This document shows, piece after piece, positions 35,450-43,888 of a DNA stretch of 64,000 nt. The stretch is from Nocardiopsis alborubida (GTDB lineage Bacteria > Actinomycetota > Actinomycetes > Streptosporangiales > Streptosporangiaceae), in contig NZ_JAAXPG010000012.1 in the NCBI RefSeq assembly GCF_012396365.1, positions 62,001-126,000 on the forward strand, given 5' to 3'. The position numbers were made by a program, and so were the translations under genes. Every line of letters starts with the position of its first letter. The stretch's first letter is position 1. Below the pieces are notes generated by a model that searched no databases, was not told the origin of the DNA, and saw only the letters and a program-made list of their open reading frames with translations.

Positions 35450-37984
35450 CTAACCCGCCGCTTCCGCGACGGGCAGGGCCAGGCGCAGCGTCAGCCCGCC
35501 GCCCGGGGTGGTCTCGGGCAGCAGCGAGCCCCCCATGGCCTCCATGAGCCCGCGGGAGAGCGCCAGGCCCAGTCCGAGCCCGGTCGCGCTGTCGGTGTCC
35601 CCGAGCCGCTGGAAGGGCACGAACATGCGCTCGCGCTCGTGTTCGGGAACCCCGGGGCCGTGGTCGGCCACCAGGAGCTCCACCTGGTCGCCCGTCCAGG
35701 AGGCGGTGACCGAGGGCGGCCGGCCGTGCGGGCTGAAGCGCAGCGCGTTGCCCACCACGTTGGCCAGCACCCGCTCCAGCAGGCCGGGGTCGGCCGCGAC
35801 CTCCGGCAGCTCCTCGGGCACCCGCACCCGCACGTCGCGGCCCTGTGCGCCCAGCTCGTCCAGGACCGCGAACACCGACTCGCGCAGCGACAGGTCCGTG
35901 ACCGTCACGCCCAGCACGCCCGCCTGGAGGCGGCTCATGTCCAGCAGGTCCGTCACCAGCCGGGTCAGCCGGTCCAGGGACTCGTCCGCCGTGGCCAGCA
36001 GTTCGGCCTGGACCTCCTCGCTGAAGCGCACCTCCCGGCTGCGCAGGCTGGTCACCGACGCCTTGGCCGAGGCCAGGGGAGCCCGCAGGTCGTGGCTGAC
36101 CGCGGCCAGCAGCGCGGTGCGCATCCGGTCGGCCTCCGCCAGGGTCCCGGCCGCGGCCGCCTCCCGGGCCAGCCGCTCCTGGCGCAGCGCGACGGCGGCC
36201 TGCGCGGCGAAGGCCTCGATGATGCGCCGCTCGCCCGCGCGCGGCCGGTGCCCGTGCAGCACCAGGGTCAGCCCCTCGTCCACCGGGACGTCCACGTCGG
36301 CCCCGCCCGGGGCCCCGCGGGGGCGCTCCCCGACGAAGGCGACCGCCTCCCACGCACCGGGGTCGTTGCGGTGGTCGGGTCGGGAGGAGGCCCCCGGCCT
36401 GCGCTCCAGCAGGGCGACCGACTCCAGGGAGAAGGTCTCGCGCAGCCGCTCCAGCAGCGCCTCCAGGGGACGCGAACCCCGCAGCACGCTCCCGGCCACC
36501 GTGGCCAGGGTCTGGGCCTCGGCGCTGGCCCGCGCCGCCTCGCGGGTGCGCCGCGCGGCCTGGTCGACCACCACGCTCACCGCCACGGCCACGAACACGA
36601 ACACCACGAGGGTGAGCAGGTTGCCCGGCTGGTTGACCACCAGCGTCTCGTAGGGCTCGGTGAAGAAGAGGTTGAGTACCACGAACCCGCTGAACGCCGC
36701 GGCCAGCGCGGGCCACAGCCCGCCGACCAGCGCCGTCGCCGTCACCGTCGCGAACACCAGCAGGATCCCGCCGCTGAGGTACTCCTCGCTGTGGGGGACA
36801 CCGGTGCCGAACACCAGCAGCGCCAGCGCCGTGAGCGCCAGCGCGTACCCCGCCAGCCTGCGGCGGCGCGAGACCGCGCCCGAGCGCGCCCGCCCGGAGC
36901 CGCGGTCGGTTCCCTCCTGGGTGACCAGGTGGACGTCGATGGACTCCGACAGCGCCGCGGTGGCCGCGCCCACCCCCGGCCGCAGCAGGCGGGCGAGCCT
37001 GCCCCGCCCGCTCGCGCCCAGGACCAGCTGGGTGGCGTTGACCCCCTGGGCGAACGCGGCCAGCGCGGCGGGCACGTCCTCGCCCAGGACCTGGTGGTAG
37101 GTGCCGCCCAGGTCCTCCACCAGCACCCGCTGCCGGGCGAGCATGGCGGGGTCGGCGCCCACCGGGCCGTCGCCGAGCGCCACGTGCACGGCCAGCAGCT
37201 CGACCCCCCTGCCGCGCCCCGCGATCCGGGCGGCCCGGCGGATGAGCGCCTCCCCGCCGGGGCCTCCGCTCAGGCCCACGACCACGCGTTCGCGGGTCTG
37301 CCACGAGGAGGCCGCGCGGTGCTCGCCGCGGTGGCGCTCCAGCTCGTCGTCCACCCGCCCCGCCAGCCACAGCAGCGCCAGCTCGCGCAGAGCGGTCAGG
37401 GTGTCGACCCGGAACCGGTGGCCCAGCGCGGCGTCGATCCGGTCGGGGCCGTAGACGTTGCCGTGCGCCAGCCGCCGCCGCAGGGCCTCGGGCGTCATGT
37501 CCACCAGTTCGATCTGGTCGGCTCCGCGCACCCACGCGTCGGGCACGGTCTCGCTCTGGCGGACGCCGGTGACGCGCTCCACGACGTCGTTGAGCGACTC
37601 CAGGTGCTGGACGTCGAGTGTGGACAGCACCGTGATCCCCGCCTCCAGCAGGGCCTCGATGTCCTGCCAGCGCCGGGCGTTGCGCGCCCCGGGGGCGTTG
37701 GCGTGCGCGAGGTCGTCCACGAGGACGACCTGCGGGCGGCGGGCGAGCACGGCGTCCAGGTCCATCTCCTCCAGACGGGCGCCCCGGTGGGTCAGGACCG
37801 CGCGCGGGACCGTCTCCAGGTCGTCGACCATCGCCTCCGTCAGCGCCCGGCCGTGGCTCTCCACGAACCCGATGACCACGTCGGCGCCGCGGTCGCGGCG
37901 CCGGTGCGCCTCGTCCAGCATCCGGTAGGTCTTGCCGACACCGGGCGCCGCGCCCAGGTAGACGCGCAAGTGGCCGCGTGTCAT
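35450..37984 (-). CDS. kdpD: Osmosensitive K+ sensor histidine kinase KdpD
   Basis: About 844 aa with full KdpD architecture. The N-terminal KdpD domain has P-loop GAAPGVGKTYRMLDEAH and VVLVDDLAHANAPGARNARRWQDIEALL. A USP-like domain follows (about 230-360), then four membrane helices (LAGYALALTALALLVFG through VVFVFVAVAVSVVVD), a GAF-like region, the H-box AVSHDLRAPLASAKASV and an HATPase (GNALRFSPHG, DHGPGVPEHERERMF, GLGLGLALSRGL). ATG 37984 has a strong site (GGAAGGGGGA) and fits the fold; an in-frame start at 38041 does not add homology. It diverges from kdpE, which is unusual, and no kdpFABC is present in the window. Confidence 0.94.
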   Translation of the reverse strand: MTRGHLRVYLGAAPGVGKTYRMLDEAHRRRDRGADVVIGFVESHGRALTEAMVDDLETVPRAVLTHRGARLEEMDLDAVLARRPQVVLVDDLAHANAPGARNARRWQDIEALLEAGITVLSTLDVQHLESLNDVVERVTGVRQSETVPDAWVRGADQIELVDMTPEALRRRLAHGNVYGPDRIDAALGHRFRVDTLTALRELALLWLAGRVDDELERHRGEHRAASSWQTRERVVVGLSGGPGGEALIRRAARIAGRGRGVELLAVHVALGDGPVGADPAMLARQRVLVEDLGGTYHQVLGEDVPAALAAFAQGVNATQLVLGASGRGRLARLLRPGVGAATAALSESIDVHLVTQEGTDRGSGRARSGAVSRRRRLAGYALALTALALLVFGTGVPHSEEYLSGGILLVFATVTATALVGGLWPALAAAFSGFVVLNLFFTEPYETLVVNQPGNLLTLVVFVFVAVAVSVVVDQAARRTREAARASAEAQTLATVAGSVLRGSRPLEALLERLRETFSLESVALLERRPGASSRPDHRNDPGAWEAVAFVGERPRGAPGGADVDVPVDEGLTLVLHGHRPRAGERRIIEAFAAQAAVALRQERLAREAAAAGTLAEADRMRTALLAAVSHDLRAPLASAKASVTSLRSREVRFSEEVQAELLATADESLDRLTRLVTDLLDMSRLQAGVLGVTVTDLSLRESVFAVLDELGAQGRDVRVRVPEELPEVAADPGLLERVLANVVGNALRFSPHGRPPSVTASWTGDQVELLVADHGPGVPEHERERMFVPFQRLGDTDSATGLGLGLALSRGLMEAMGGSLLPETTPGGGLTLRLALPVAEAAG

Positions 37985-38047
37985 CGTGTTCCCCCTTCCG
38001 GCCTCCCCATCCTGACTGGTCACGGAGGTGTTTTCGGGCATTCTGGT

Positions 38048-38096
38048 GCTAACGGGGCGCTAAATCCGCGCCTTCGGCTGCTAAGGGAGCGTTAGC
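38048..38096. promoter_or_regulatory. Candidate KdpE box: four direct repeats spaced by 11 and 21 bp
   Basis: GCTAA at 38048-38052 and 38059-38063, GCTAA at 38080-38084 and GTTAG at 38091-38095: two pairs of 11-bp-spaced half-sites, the pairs 32 bp apart. OmpR/KdpE-type regulators bind direct repeats one helical turn apart. The site is 64 bp upstream of kdpD and about 160 bp upstream of kdpE, so autoregulation of both is plausible. Confidence 0.6.
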
Positions 38097-38253
38097 GCGC
38101 CCGCCGTCCCCGCCGCCACGGCGCAGAGTCGTTGCGGCGCCCCGCGCCGTCGCGGCCCGCGGACACGCGACGCGACCCGCGGACGCGGCGCGCCTGGCAT
38201 CGTGAGCGCGAGGCCCCGACCGGGGCACGTGGACGGGGGAGATACGGACCAGT

Positions 38254-39075
38254 ATGGACACGGACACCGGCACCGGCGCGGACAGAGCGCCCTCGGTCCT
38301 CGTCGTCGACGACGACCCCCTCATCCTCAGGACGCTGGAGGTGAACCTGCGGGCCCGCGGCTACACCGCCTACCTCGCCGACACCGGTGAGCGCGCGCTG
38401 CGGCTGGTGGCCCGCCACCGCCCCGACCTGCTCCTGCTCGACCTGGGCCTGTCCGGGATGGACGGCCTGGAGGTCCTGAGGGGGCTGCGCGGGTGGACGG
38501 ACGTGCCGGTGGTCGTGCTCTCGGGACGCGACACCGAGTCGATGAAGGTCCAGGCGCTGGACCTGGGCGCCGACGACTACGTCATCAAGCCGTTCGGGAT
38601 GGACGAGCTGTTCGCCCGGGTGCGCGCGGCCATGCGCCGCTCCGCGGTGCCCGAGTACGAGGCGGCGGTGGCCACCGCGGACTTCACGGTCGACCTGGCC
38701 GCCAAGCAGGTCCTGCGCGGCGGCGAGCCGGTGCGGCTGACGCCGCGCCAGTGGCACATCGTGGAGGTCCTGGCGCGCAACCCCGACCGCCTGGTCACCC
38801 ACAAGCACCTGCTCAACGAGGTGTGGGGTCCCTCCTACGGGCGCGAGACCAACTACCTGCGGGTGTTCATGACCAAGATCCGCCAGCGCCTGGAGCCGGA
38901 CCCGCCCCGGCCGCGCTACTTCCTCACCGAGCCCGGACTGGGCTACCGGTTCCGGCCGGGCGGTGGCGGCGCGGCCGGGGGAGGGGTCGCGGCGGGAGAG
39001 CCCGGGGCGGAGGGCCGGGAGAGCGGGGCGGGCGGCCTGGATGCCGGGCCGGAGGACCGGGAGGGCGGCAGGTGA
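38254..39075 (+). CDS. kdpE: Response regulator KdpE (OmpR/PhoB type)
   Basis: A 273-aa response regulator. The receiver domain has VLVVDDDPLILRTL, phosphoacceptor Asp in LLLLDLGLSGMDG, VVVLSGRD and the lysine in DDYVIKPFGMDELFARV. The winged helix contains VRLTPRQWHIVEVLARNPDRLVTHKHLLNEVWGPSYGRETNYLRVFMTKIRQRLEPDP, the KdpE-like recognition region. The last 45 residues are a Gly/Glu-rich low-complexity tail. The stop overlaps the K+ transporter GTG (GTGA), so KdpE is translationally coupled to a Trk/Ktr-type gene instead of preceding kdpFABC. Confidence 0.93.
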   Translation: MDTDTGTGADRAPSVLVVDDDPLILRTLEVNLRARGYTAYLADTGERALRLVARHRPDLLLLDLGLSGMDGLEVLRGLRGWTDVPVVVLSGRDTESMKVQALDLGADDYVIKPFGMDELFARVRAAMRRSAVPEYEAAVATADFTVDLAAKQVLRGGEPVRLTPRQWHIVEVLARNPDRLVTHKHLLNEVWGPSYGRETNYLRVFMTKIRQRLEPDPPRPRYFLTEPGLGYRFRPGGGGAAGGGVAAGEPGAEGRESGAGGLDAGPEDREGGR

Positions 39076-40505
39076 GAACGGGAACCGGGCGGTTTCCGAC
39101 GGGCCCGCGGGCCCGGCTCCGCGCCGGTGCCCGCACCGGTGTCCGCGCGGACCGGAGGCTGCGCGACCTGTCGGGGTGGATCAAACCTCCGCAGCTCACC
39201 GCCGCGGCCTTCGGCGCCCTGATCCTGGTCGGCGCGGGCCTGCTGTCGCTGCCCGCCGCCACCGAGGCCGGGGAGCGGGCGCCCTTCGACACGGCCCTGT
39301 TCACCGCCACCTCGGCGGCCAGCGTGACCGGCCTGGCGGTGGTGGACACCGCCTCCTACTGGTCGGGGCTGGGCGAGGCGGTGATCCTGGTCCTGATCCA
39401 GGTCGGCGGGTTCGGCATCATGGCGCTGGCCACCGTCCTGACCCTGGTGGTGGGGCGGCAGTTGGGGCTGCGGATGGCGGTGCGCACGGGCTCGGAGGCC
39501 AAGGTGGTCACGCTGGGCGAGGTGCGCCAGCTGGTCACCGGGGTTCTGGTGGTGACGGTGGTGTTCGAGACGGCCCTGGCCGTGGTGCTGATGCTGCGCT
39601 GGTGGCTGGGGTACGGGCTGGCCCTGCCCGAGGCCGTCCACACGGGCGTCTTCCACGCCGTCTCGGCCTTCAACAACGCCGGGTTCGCGCTCTACGCCGA
39701 CAGCATCACGGGGTTCGCCGAGGACCCGTGGATCACGGTCCCCGTGGCCCTGGGGGTCCTGGCCGGAGGGCTCGGGTTCCCGGTGTGGGTGGAGCTGTGG
39801 CGCTTCACCCGGCGCCGCGCCGAGCACCGCCACTGGACGCTGCACGTCAAGATCACCCTGGTGATGACGGGGCTGCTGCTCGTGGTGGGCTTCGTGGCCT
39901 TCCTGGCCCTGGAGTGGTCCAACCCGGCGACCATGGGCGGGCTCGACCTGCGCGGGAAGCTCCTCACCGCGTTCTTCCAGTCGGTGATGCCGCGCACGGC
40001 GGGCTTCAACAGCCTCGACTTCGGACAGATGAACACCCAGACGCTGCTGGTCACCGACATCCTGATGTTCGTCGGGGGAGGCAGCGCGGGCACGGCCGGG
40101 GGCATCAAGGTGACGACCTTCGCCGTGCTGGCCTTCGCCATCTACGCCAACGTGCGCGGCGAGCCCACGGTCCACGTGTCGGGCCGCCGCCTGGCCGAGG
40201 GCACCACCTCGCAGGCGACCACGGTGGTGCTGCTGGCGCTGGGCCTGGTGCTGGCGGGGACGCTGACGCTGATGACCGTCACCCCGTTCACCCTGGACCA
40301 GATCCTGTTCGAGACGACGTCGGCCTTCGCCACGGTCGGGCTGTCCACCGGCATCACGGCCGACCTGCCGCTGCTGGGGCAGATGGTGCTGGTGTTTTTG
40401 ATGTTCGTGGGGCGGATCGGGCCGATCACGCTGGCCTCGGCCCTGGCGCTGCGGCGCCGCCCCCGCCTCTACGAGCTGCCCGAGGAGCGGCCGATCGTCG
40501 GTTGA
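39072..40505 (+). CDS. TrkH/KtrB-type potassium translocating subunit
   Basis: A 477-aa membrane protein of the Trk/Ktr/HKT superfamily with four pore repeats: FTATSAASVTGLAVVDT, FHAVSAFNNAGFALYAD, SVMPRTAGFNSLDFG and FETTSAFATVGLSTGI, each with the selectivity-filter glycine. GGGSAGTAGGIKVTTFA lies in the cytoplasmic-loop region before the last repeat. The first 35 residues are Arg-rich. It overlaps kdpE by 4 bp. No KtrA/TrkA gating subunit gene is adjacent. It presumably takes up K+ when KdpDE signals potassium or osmotic stress, replacing KdpFABC as the output. Confidence 0.92.
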   Translation: MRTGTGRFPTGPRARLRAGARTGVRADRRLRDLSGWIKPPQLTAAAFGALILVGAGLLSLPAATEAGERAPFDTALFTATSAASVTGLAVVDTASYWSGLGEAVILVLIQVGGFGIMALATVLTLVVGRQLGLRMAVRTGSEAKVVTLGEVRQLVTGVLVVTVVFETALAVVLMLRWWLGYGLALPEAVHTGVFHAVSAFNNAGFALYADSITGFAEDPWITVPVALGVLAGGLGFPVWVELWRFTRRRAEHRHWTLHVKITLVMTGLLLVVGFVAFLALEWSNPATMGGLDLRGKLLTAFFQSVMPRTAGFNSLDFGQMNTQTLLVTDILMFVGGGSAGTAGGIKVTTFAVLAFAIYANVRGEPTVHVSGRRLAEGTTSQATTVVLLALGLVLAGTLTLMTVTPFTLDQILFETTSAFATVGLSTGITADLPLLGQMVLVFLMFVGRIGPITLASALALRRRPRLYELPEERPIVG

Positions 40506-40536
40506 GCGGTGCGGGGGCCGGTGGGCTCCGCTGCCC

Positions 40537-41685
40537 TCACCCCTGTCGGGCGAGGGCGGCGGTGATCTCGGCGACGGTGGCCTTGGCCGTGCGCCCGGCG
40601 CCGATGAGGGTGGCCGACGCGGCACCGGTCCAGTCCCCGTAGCCCAGCAGGAACAGCCGGGGTTCGGCCACGGAGCGGGTCCCCTCCAGCGCGATCCGGC
40701 CCCGGCCGTCCGCCAGCCCCAGCGGGGCCAGGTGGTCCAGCACCGGCCGGAACCCCGTGCACCACAGGACGGCGTCGCAGTCCAGGGAGGTGCCGTCGGA
40801 CCAGGCCACGCCGGTGCGGGTGAGGCGGTCGAACATCGGCTCGGCCTTGAGCGCGCCGCGCCCGCGCGCCTCGCGGACCGTGGGCACCACCACGATGTCC
40901 CCGAGGTCGCCGACGCCCTCGGGGGCCGCCGTCCCCTGCCGAGCCGCCCGCTGCGCCCGGGTGGCGATGCCGAACAGGGCGCGCCCGTCCAGGTCGTCGG
41001 GCAGGAACCGGGGCGGGCGCGGGGTGGCCCAGGCCGTCTCGGCGGTCTTCGACAGTTCGGCGAGGATCTGGGCCGCGGAGTTGCCGCCGCCCACGACCAC
41101 GACCCGCTGCCCGGCGAACTCCTCCGGGCCCCGGTAGCCGACCGTGTGCAGCTGCCTGCCCGCGAACAGCTCCCGGCCCGGGACGTCGGGGACGTGGGGC
41201 GCCCGCCAGGTGCCGGTGGCGCTGATGACGTGGCGGGCGCGCCACTCCACCCGTCCTCCGCCACCGCGCGGGGGCCGCTCCGTGGGAGAGCGGGCCACCC
41301 CCGACGGGCGCCCGCGCCCGGCCCCCTCCCGGGCGACCACGCGCAGGGCCCCGTCCTCCCGTTCGACCGCCTCCACGCGGACCGGGCGGCGCACGGGCAG
41401 GTCGTAGCGGCGCTCGTACTCGGCCAGGTACCAGGCCACGTGCCGCGCGCTCGGGTACTCCCGACCCTCCTCGGCGGGCATCCACCAGCCCGGGAGCATG
41501 CTGTGCTCGGCGGGGGAGAACAGCCGCAGCGAGTCCCAGTACTCGGTCCAGGACCCGCCCGGCCCCTCACCGGCGTCCAGGACGGCGAAGTCGAGCCCGG
41601 CCCGCCGCAGGAAGTACCCCGCGGCGAGTCCGGCCTGCCCGCCGCCGACCACCACCACGTCGTGCACGTGCTCCGCGCCGTCCAT
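40537..41685 (-). CDS. Flavin-dependent monooxygenase/oxidoreductase, ArsO-like
   Basis: A 382-aa two-dinucleotide-fold flavoprotein: FAD site DVVVVGGGQAGLAAGYFLRRAG and NADPH site VVVVGGGNSAAQILAELSKTA, with ISATGTWRAPHVPDVPGRELF between them and LWCTGFRPVLDHL near the end. The segment WTEYWDSLRLFSPAEHSMLPGWWMP resembles ArsO-type monooxygenases of arsenic clusters and some thioredoxin-reductase-like enzymes. No ars genes flank it apart from the distant ArsR at 47.2 kb, so the function is open. A Gly/Arg/Pro-rich insert near 125-150 looks unstructured. It is 55 bp after the start side of the YeeE gene's stop, same strand. Confidence 0.75.
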   Translation of the reverse strand: MDGAEHVHDVVVVGGGQAGLAAGYFLRRAGLDFAVLDAGEGPGGSWTEYWDSLRLFSPAEHSMLPGWWMPAEEGREYPSARHVAWYLAEYERRYDLPVRRPVRVEAVEREDGALRVVAREGAGRGRPSGVARSPTERPPRGGGGRVEWRARHVISATGTWRAPHVPDVPGRELFAGRQLHTVGYRGPEEFAGQRVVVVGGGNSAAQILAELSKTAETAWATPRPPRFLPDDLDGRALFGIATRAQRAARQGTAAPEGVGDLGDIVVVPTVREARGRGALKAEPMFDRLTRTGVAWSDGTSLDCDAVLWCTGFRPVLDHLAPLGLADGRGRIALEGTRSVAEPRLFLLGYGDWTGAASATLIGAGRTAKATVAEITAALARQG

Positions 41686-41740
41686 TCCCCGTCCTTCCGT
41701 CCCCCCGTCAGCGGAACCGCGGCGTCCGCCGCGCCCGGGT

Positions 41741-43075
41741 TCAGCAGACGCTGTCGCCCGGCTTGGGCACGCCCAGGCCGAACAGGCTGCGGGCCCGCAG
41801 CCCCGCCCAGGTCCCGGCCAGGGCGAAGACCGCCCACAGCCACCCGTGCAGGCTGCCCGAGCCGATTCCGGCCAGGTAGGCGCCGATGTTGCAGCCGCCC
41901 GCCAGACGGGCGCCGATGCCCATGAGGATGCCGCCCAGGAGCCCGGCGGCGACCAGCTTCCAGCTCAGGCCGGTGTGCAGCTTCCACGCTCCGGCGGCGG
42001 CCGCGGCCACGGCGGCGCCGAGGATGATGCCGATGTTGGTCAGGCTGGTCTTGTCCTGGAGCACCGGACCGGCCAGCTGCGCGGCCTGCTGGGGCTGGCT
42101 CCAGAACGCCCAGGTCTCGGGGTGCGCGCCCAGCAGCTGGAGCGCCTTGGCGCCCCACAGGTTGAAGGCGGAGGTGACGCCCCAGGCGCCGCCGGAGACC
42201 AGCAGCACCGCCGCGCCGAGCACGGACAGCACCAGGGCGCCGACGATCATGGGCCAGCTGCCCCGGACCACGCGCAGCGGCCCCCGAGCCGAGGGCGGCG
42301 TGCCCACGGGCGGGGGGACGCGGCGGTTCTGCACGACGCGGGTGCCCACGACCACGGCCGCGAGCACGGCGACGGTGATCGCCCAGGAGCCGCCCCAGCC
42401 CACGTGGTCGGAGAGCAGGAACGGCGGCAGCGCGGGCAGGTCGTTCACCAGCGGCCACGCGGCGCTGTAGATGACCGAGCCCGCGATGAAGCCGACGAGG
42501 GTGATGACGATGGCCGACTGGCCGGAGCCGACCGCGAAGAGCGTGCCCGAGGCACAGGCGCCGCCCAGCTGCATGCCGACGCCGAAAAGGAACGCGCCCA
42601 GGAACAGGGCGATGCCGATCGGTCCGGCCGAGGCCTGCGGGTCGTTGCCGAACAATCCGGTTCCGGTGCCGATGACCAGTGCGAACAGGGTCGCGGTGGT
42701 GCCCAGCAGCACGGCGTGCGCGCGCAGGCCGGTGCCGTTGCCCACAGAGAGGAACTGCCGCCAGGCGGAGGTGAAGCCGAACCGGGAGTGGAACAGGGTG
42801 AAGCCCAGGCCCGTGCCCAGGAGCAGCAGGGCGGCGGGCAGCGCGCCGTGGGCGTTCCAGACGTGGGCGGCCAGGCCCACGGCCACGACCAGGGCGATCC
42901 CCAGCGGCCACCAGCGGACGGGTTCGGCCTCGGCGGCGCGGGGCTGCGGCACGGACAGGGCCGGCCGCCAGCTCAGGGACAGGGCGGGTGAGACGGGCGC
43001 GGCGGCGGCGTCCGGGGCGGTGTCCGCGGGGGCGGGTTCGGCGGCGCCGGGAGGCGCGGAGGGGTGAGTGGTCAC
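41741..43075 (-). CDS. YeeE/YedE-family sulfur (thiosulfate-type) transporter
   Basis: About 444 aa, with about ten hydrophobic segments in two homologous halves. Each half has the family cysteine motif: MQLGGACASGTLFAVGSGQ and ARLAGGCNIGAYLAGIGSGS; SRFGFTSAWRQFL is also typical. In the thiosulfate transporter of this family such cysteines relay the sulfur substrate. The GTG at 43075 gives a Pro/Ala-rich N-terminal tail of about 55 residues; the true start may be further in. A Cys-containing short ORF lies 122 bp upstream and may regulate it. The protein ends in GDSVC. Confidence 0.85.
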   Translation of the reverse strand: MTTHPSAPPGAAEPAPADTAPDAAAAPVSPALSLSWRPALSVPQPRAAEAEPVRWWPLGIALVVAVGLAAHVWNAHGALPAALLLLGTGLGFTLFHSRFGFTSAWRQFLSVGNGTGLRAHAVLLGTTATLFALVIGTGTGLFGNDPQASAGPIGIALFLGAFLFGVGMQLGGACASGTLFAVGSGQSAIVITLVGFIAGSVIYSAAWPLVNDLPALPPFLLSDHVGWGGSWAITVAVLAAVVVGTRVVQNRRVPPPVGTPPSARGPLRVVRGSWPMIVGALVLSVLGAAVLLVSGGAWGVTSAFNLWGAKALQLLGAHPETWAFWSQPQQAAQLAGPVLQDKTSLTNIGIILGAAVAAAAAGAWKLHTGLSWKLVAAGLLGGILMGIGARLAGGCNIGAYLAGIGSGSLHGWLWAVFALAGTWAGLRARSLFGLGVPKPGDSVC

Positions 43076-43197
43076 GGGGAAGCTGTCCAAACGGTGACGG
43101 AGCGGGTGTCGGCCGTGGCCGAACGAGGACGGGGACACCGGTACCGCGGGGACGCCGGGCGCGGGAGACCGCGGGGGGGGAGGGGGACGGGGCCCGG

Positions 43198-43275
43198 TCA
43201 GCGCACGCCGTCGCGGCACCGGCGGCGACAGAGGCCGTCGTCGGTGCTCGTCAGCGACATGGAGATGAGCACCAT
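43198..43275 (-). CDS. Candidate cysteine leader peptide upstream of the sulfur transporter
   Basis: A 25-codon ORF (or 20 codons from the ATG at 43260) ending LTSTDDGLCRRRCRDGVR, with two Cys codons near the end, stopping 122 bp before the YeeE/YedE start on the same strand. A plausible promoter lies just upstream (TTGTCC near 43320, CGATAA near 43296 on the minus strand). Actinobacteria use Cys-rich leader peptides to attenuate sulfur genes; assignment here is inferred from position and composition. There is no obvious ribosome-binding site. Confidence 0.4.
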   Translation of the reverse strand: MVLISMSLTSTDDGLCRRRCRDGVR

Positions 43276-43525
43276 GCGCAGGAAGCGGGCTTTATCGGAC
43301 ACGGGGCTCAGTGTAGGACAAAGTCCGGCGGGGGTGACAGCACCGTGACGAAGCGCACGGACGCGCGCTGGTCCGGGACGCGGGGTGCGCTGTCCCGGAA
43401 GCGGTGACGCGTACCGGCGCGCGGTCGGAATGCGCGGAAGCCGCCGAGGAGCGTCGTTCCTGGTGGGGCGGGTGTGAGGACCCTTGGCGCAGGGCGGCCC
43501 CGGCGGGCCGCGGGGGCGGGCCCAT

Positions 43526-43548
43526 GTTTACCCGGAACAGAACGGGTA
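43526..43548 (+). promoter_or_regulatory. Sigma-B-type promoter
   Basis: GTTT at 43526-43529, 14 bp, GGGTA at 43544-43548. This fits the actinomycete stress-sigma pattern GNNTN(14-16)GGGTA/T. No recognised protein gene follows; the next strong signal is the intrinsic terminator at 43719-43752. Confidence 0.5.
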
Positions 43549-43554
43549 GACAGG

Positions 43555-43752
43555 AGGGTGTGCACCTGCGCGCCCCGCGGGCCACGGGGGCGGCCGTCAA
43601 GGCCACGAGGTCCCGGGGACACGGCGCGGGTGCGGGGCCGGGCGCCACGGGGGTGAGCGCGCGGTCCGCGCCGGACCTCCGCTATCGGGGGATTCGAGAG
43701 GGTCCGGCGAGACGCGGGAGCCCCCGCGCGACCCGGTCGCGCGGGGGCTTTT
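43555..43752 (+). ncRNA. Candidate stress-controlled small RNA (about 200 nt)
   Basis: The stretch is bounded by a sigma-B-type promoter and a strong intrinsic terminator, and contains no recognisable protein family. A 32-codon GTG ORF with a near-SD (CAGGAGGG, about 43551-43558) starts almost at the predicted transcription start (VCTCAPRGPRG...), but its composition is Arg/Pro/Gly noise. The 5' end is estimated. Confidence 0.4.
43719..43752 (+). terminator. Intrinsic terminator
   Basis: A perfect 13-bp G+C stem (43719-43731 pairing with 43737-43749) with a 5-nt loop, followed on the plus strand by TTTT and further pyrimidines. It is one of the few classic U-tailed hairpins in the window. 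Confidence 0.85.
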
Positions 43753-43788
43753 CCCTTTCCGGTCTCGGCTGGGCCACTACGTGTAGTC

Positions 43789-43818
43789 ACCAAGAGTTGC
43801 AATATAACTACTCTTGGT
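43789..43818. promoter_or_regulatory. 30-bp inverted repeat (9-bp arms) upstream of a secreted-protein gene
   Basis: ACCAAGAGT (43789-43797) and ACTCTTGGT (43810-43818) flank an AT-rich 12-bp centre that includes TATAAC. A second small dyad (ACTAC-GT-GTAGT, 43776-43787) abuts it. The AT-rich element sits 70 bp before the ATG at 43889 and probably combines a -10 with a regulator site. Confidence 0.55.
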
Positions 43819-43888
43819 AAACACTGGATGTGTTCCGACGCCGCGGCCCGTCCGCGAGCCTCCGTCCGAGAAGGAAGAACCCTCCCCC

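Noticed and set aside
38943..42911. A 1322-codon antisense frame across kdpE, the K+ channel, ArsO-like and YeeE genes
   Set aside because: No known motif, repetitive composition, and it runs through well-supported genes on the other strands.
43524..43820. A 98-aa ORF inside the candidate sRNA region
   Set aside because: Composition is Arg/Gly/Pro noise and it runs across the intrinsic terminator and the downstream promoter dyads.
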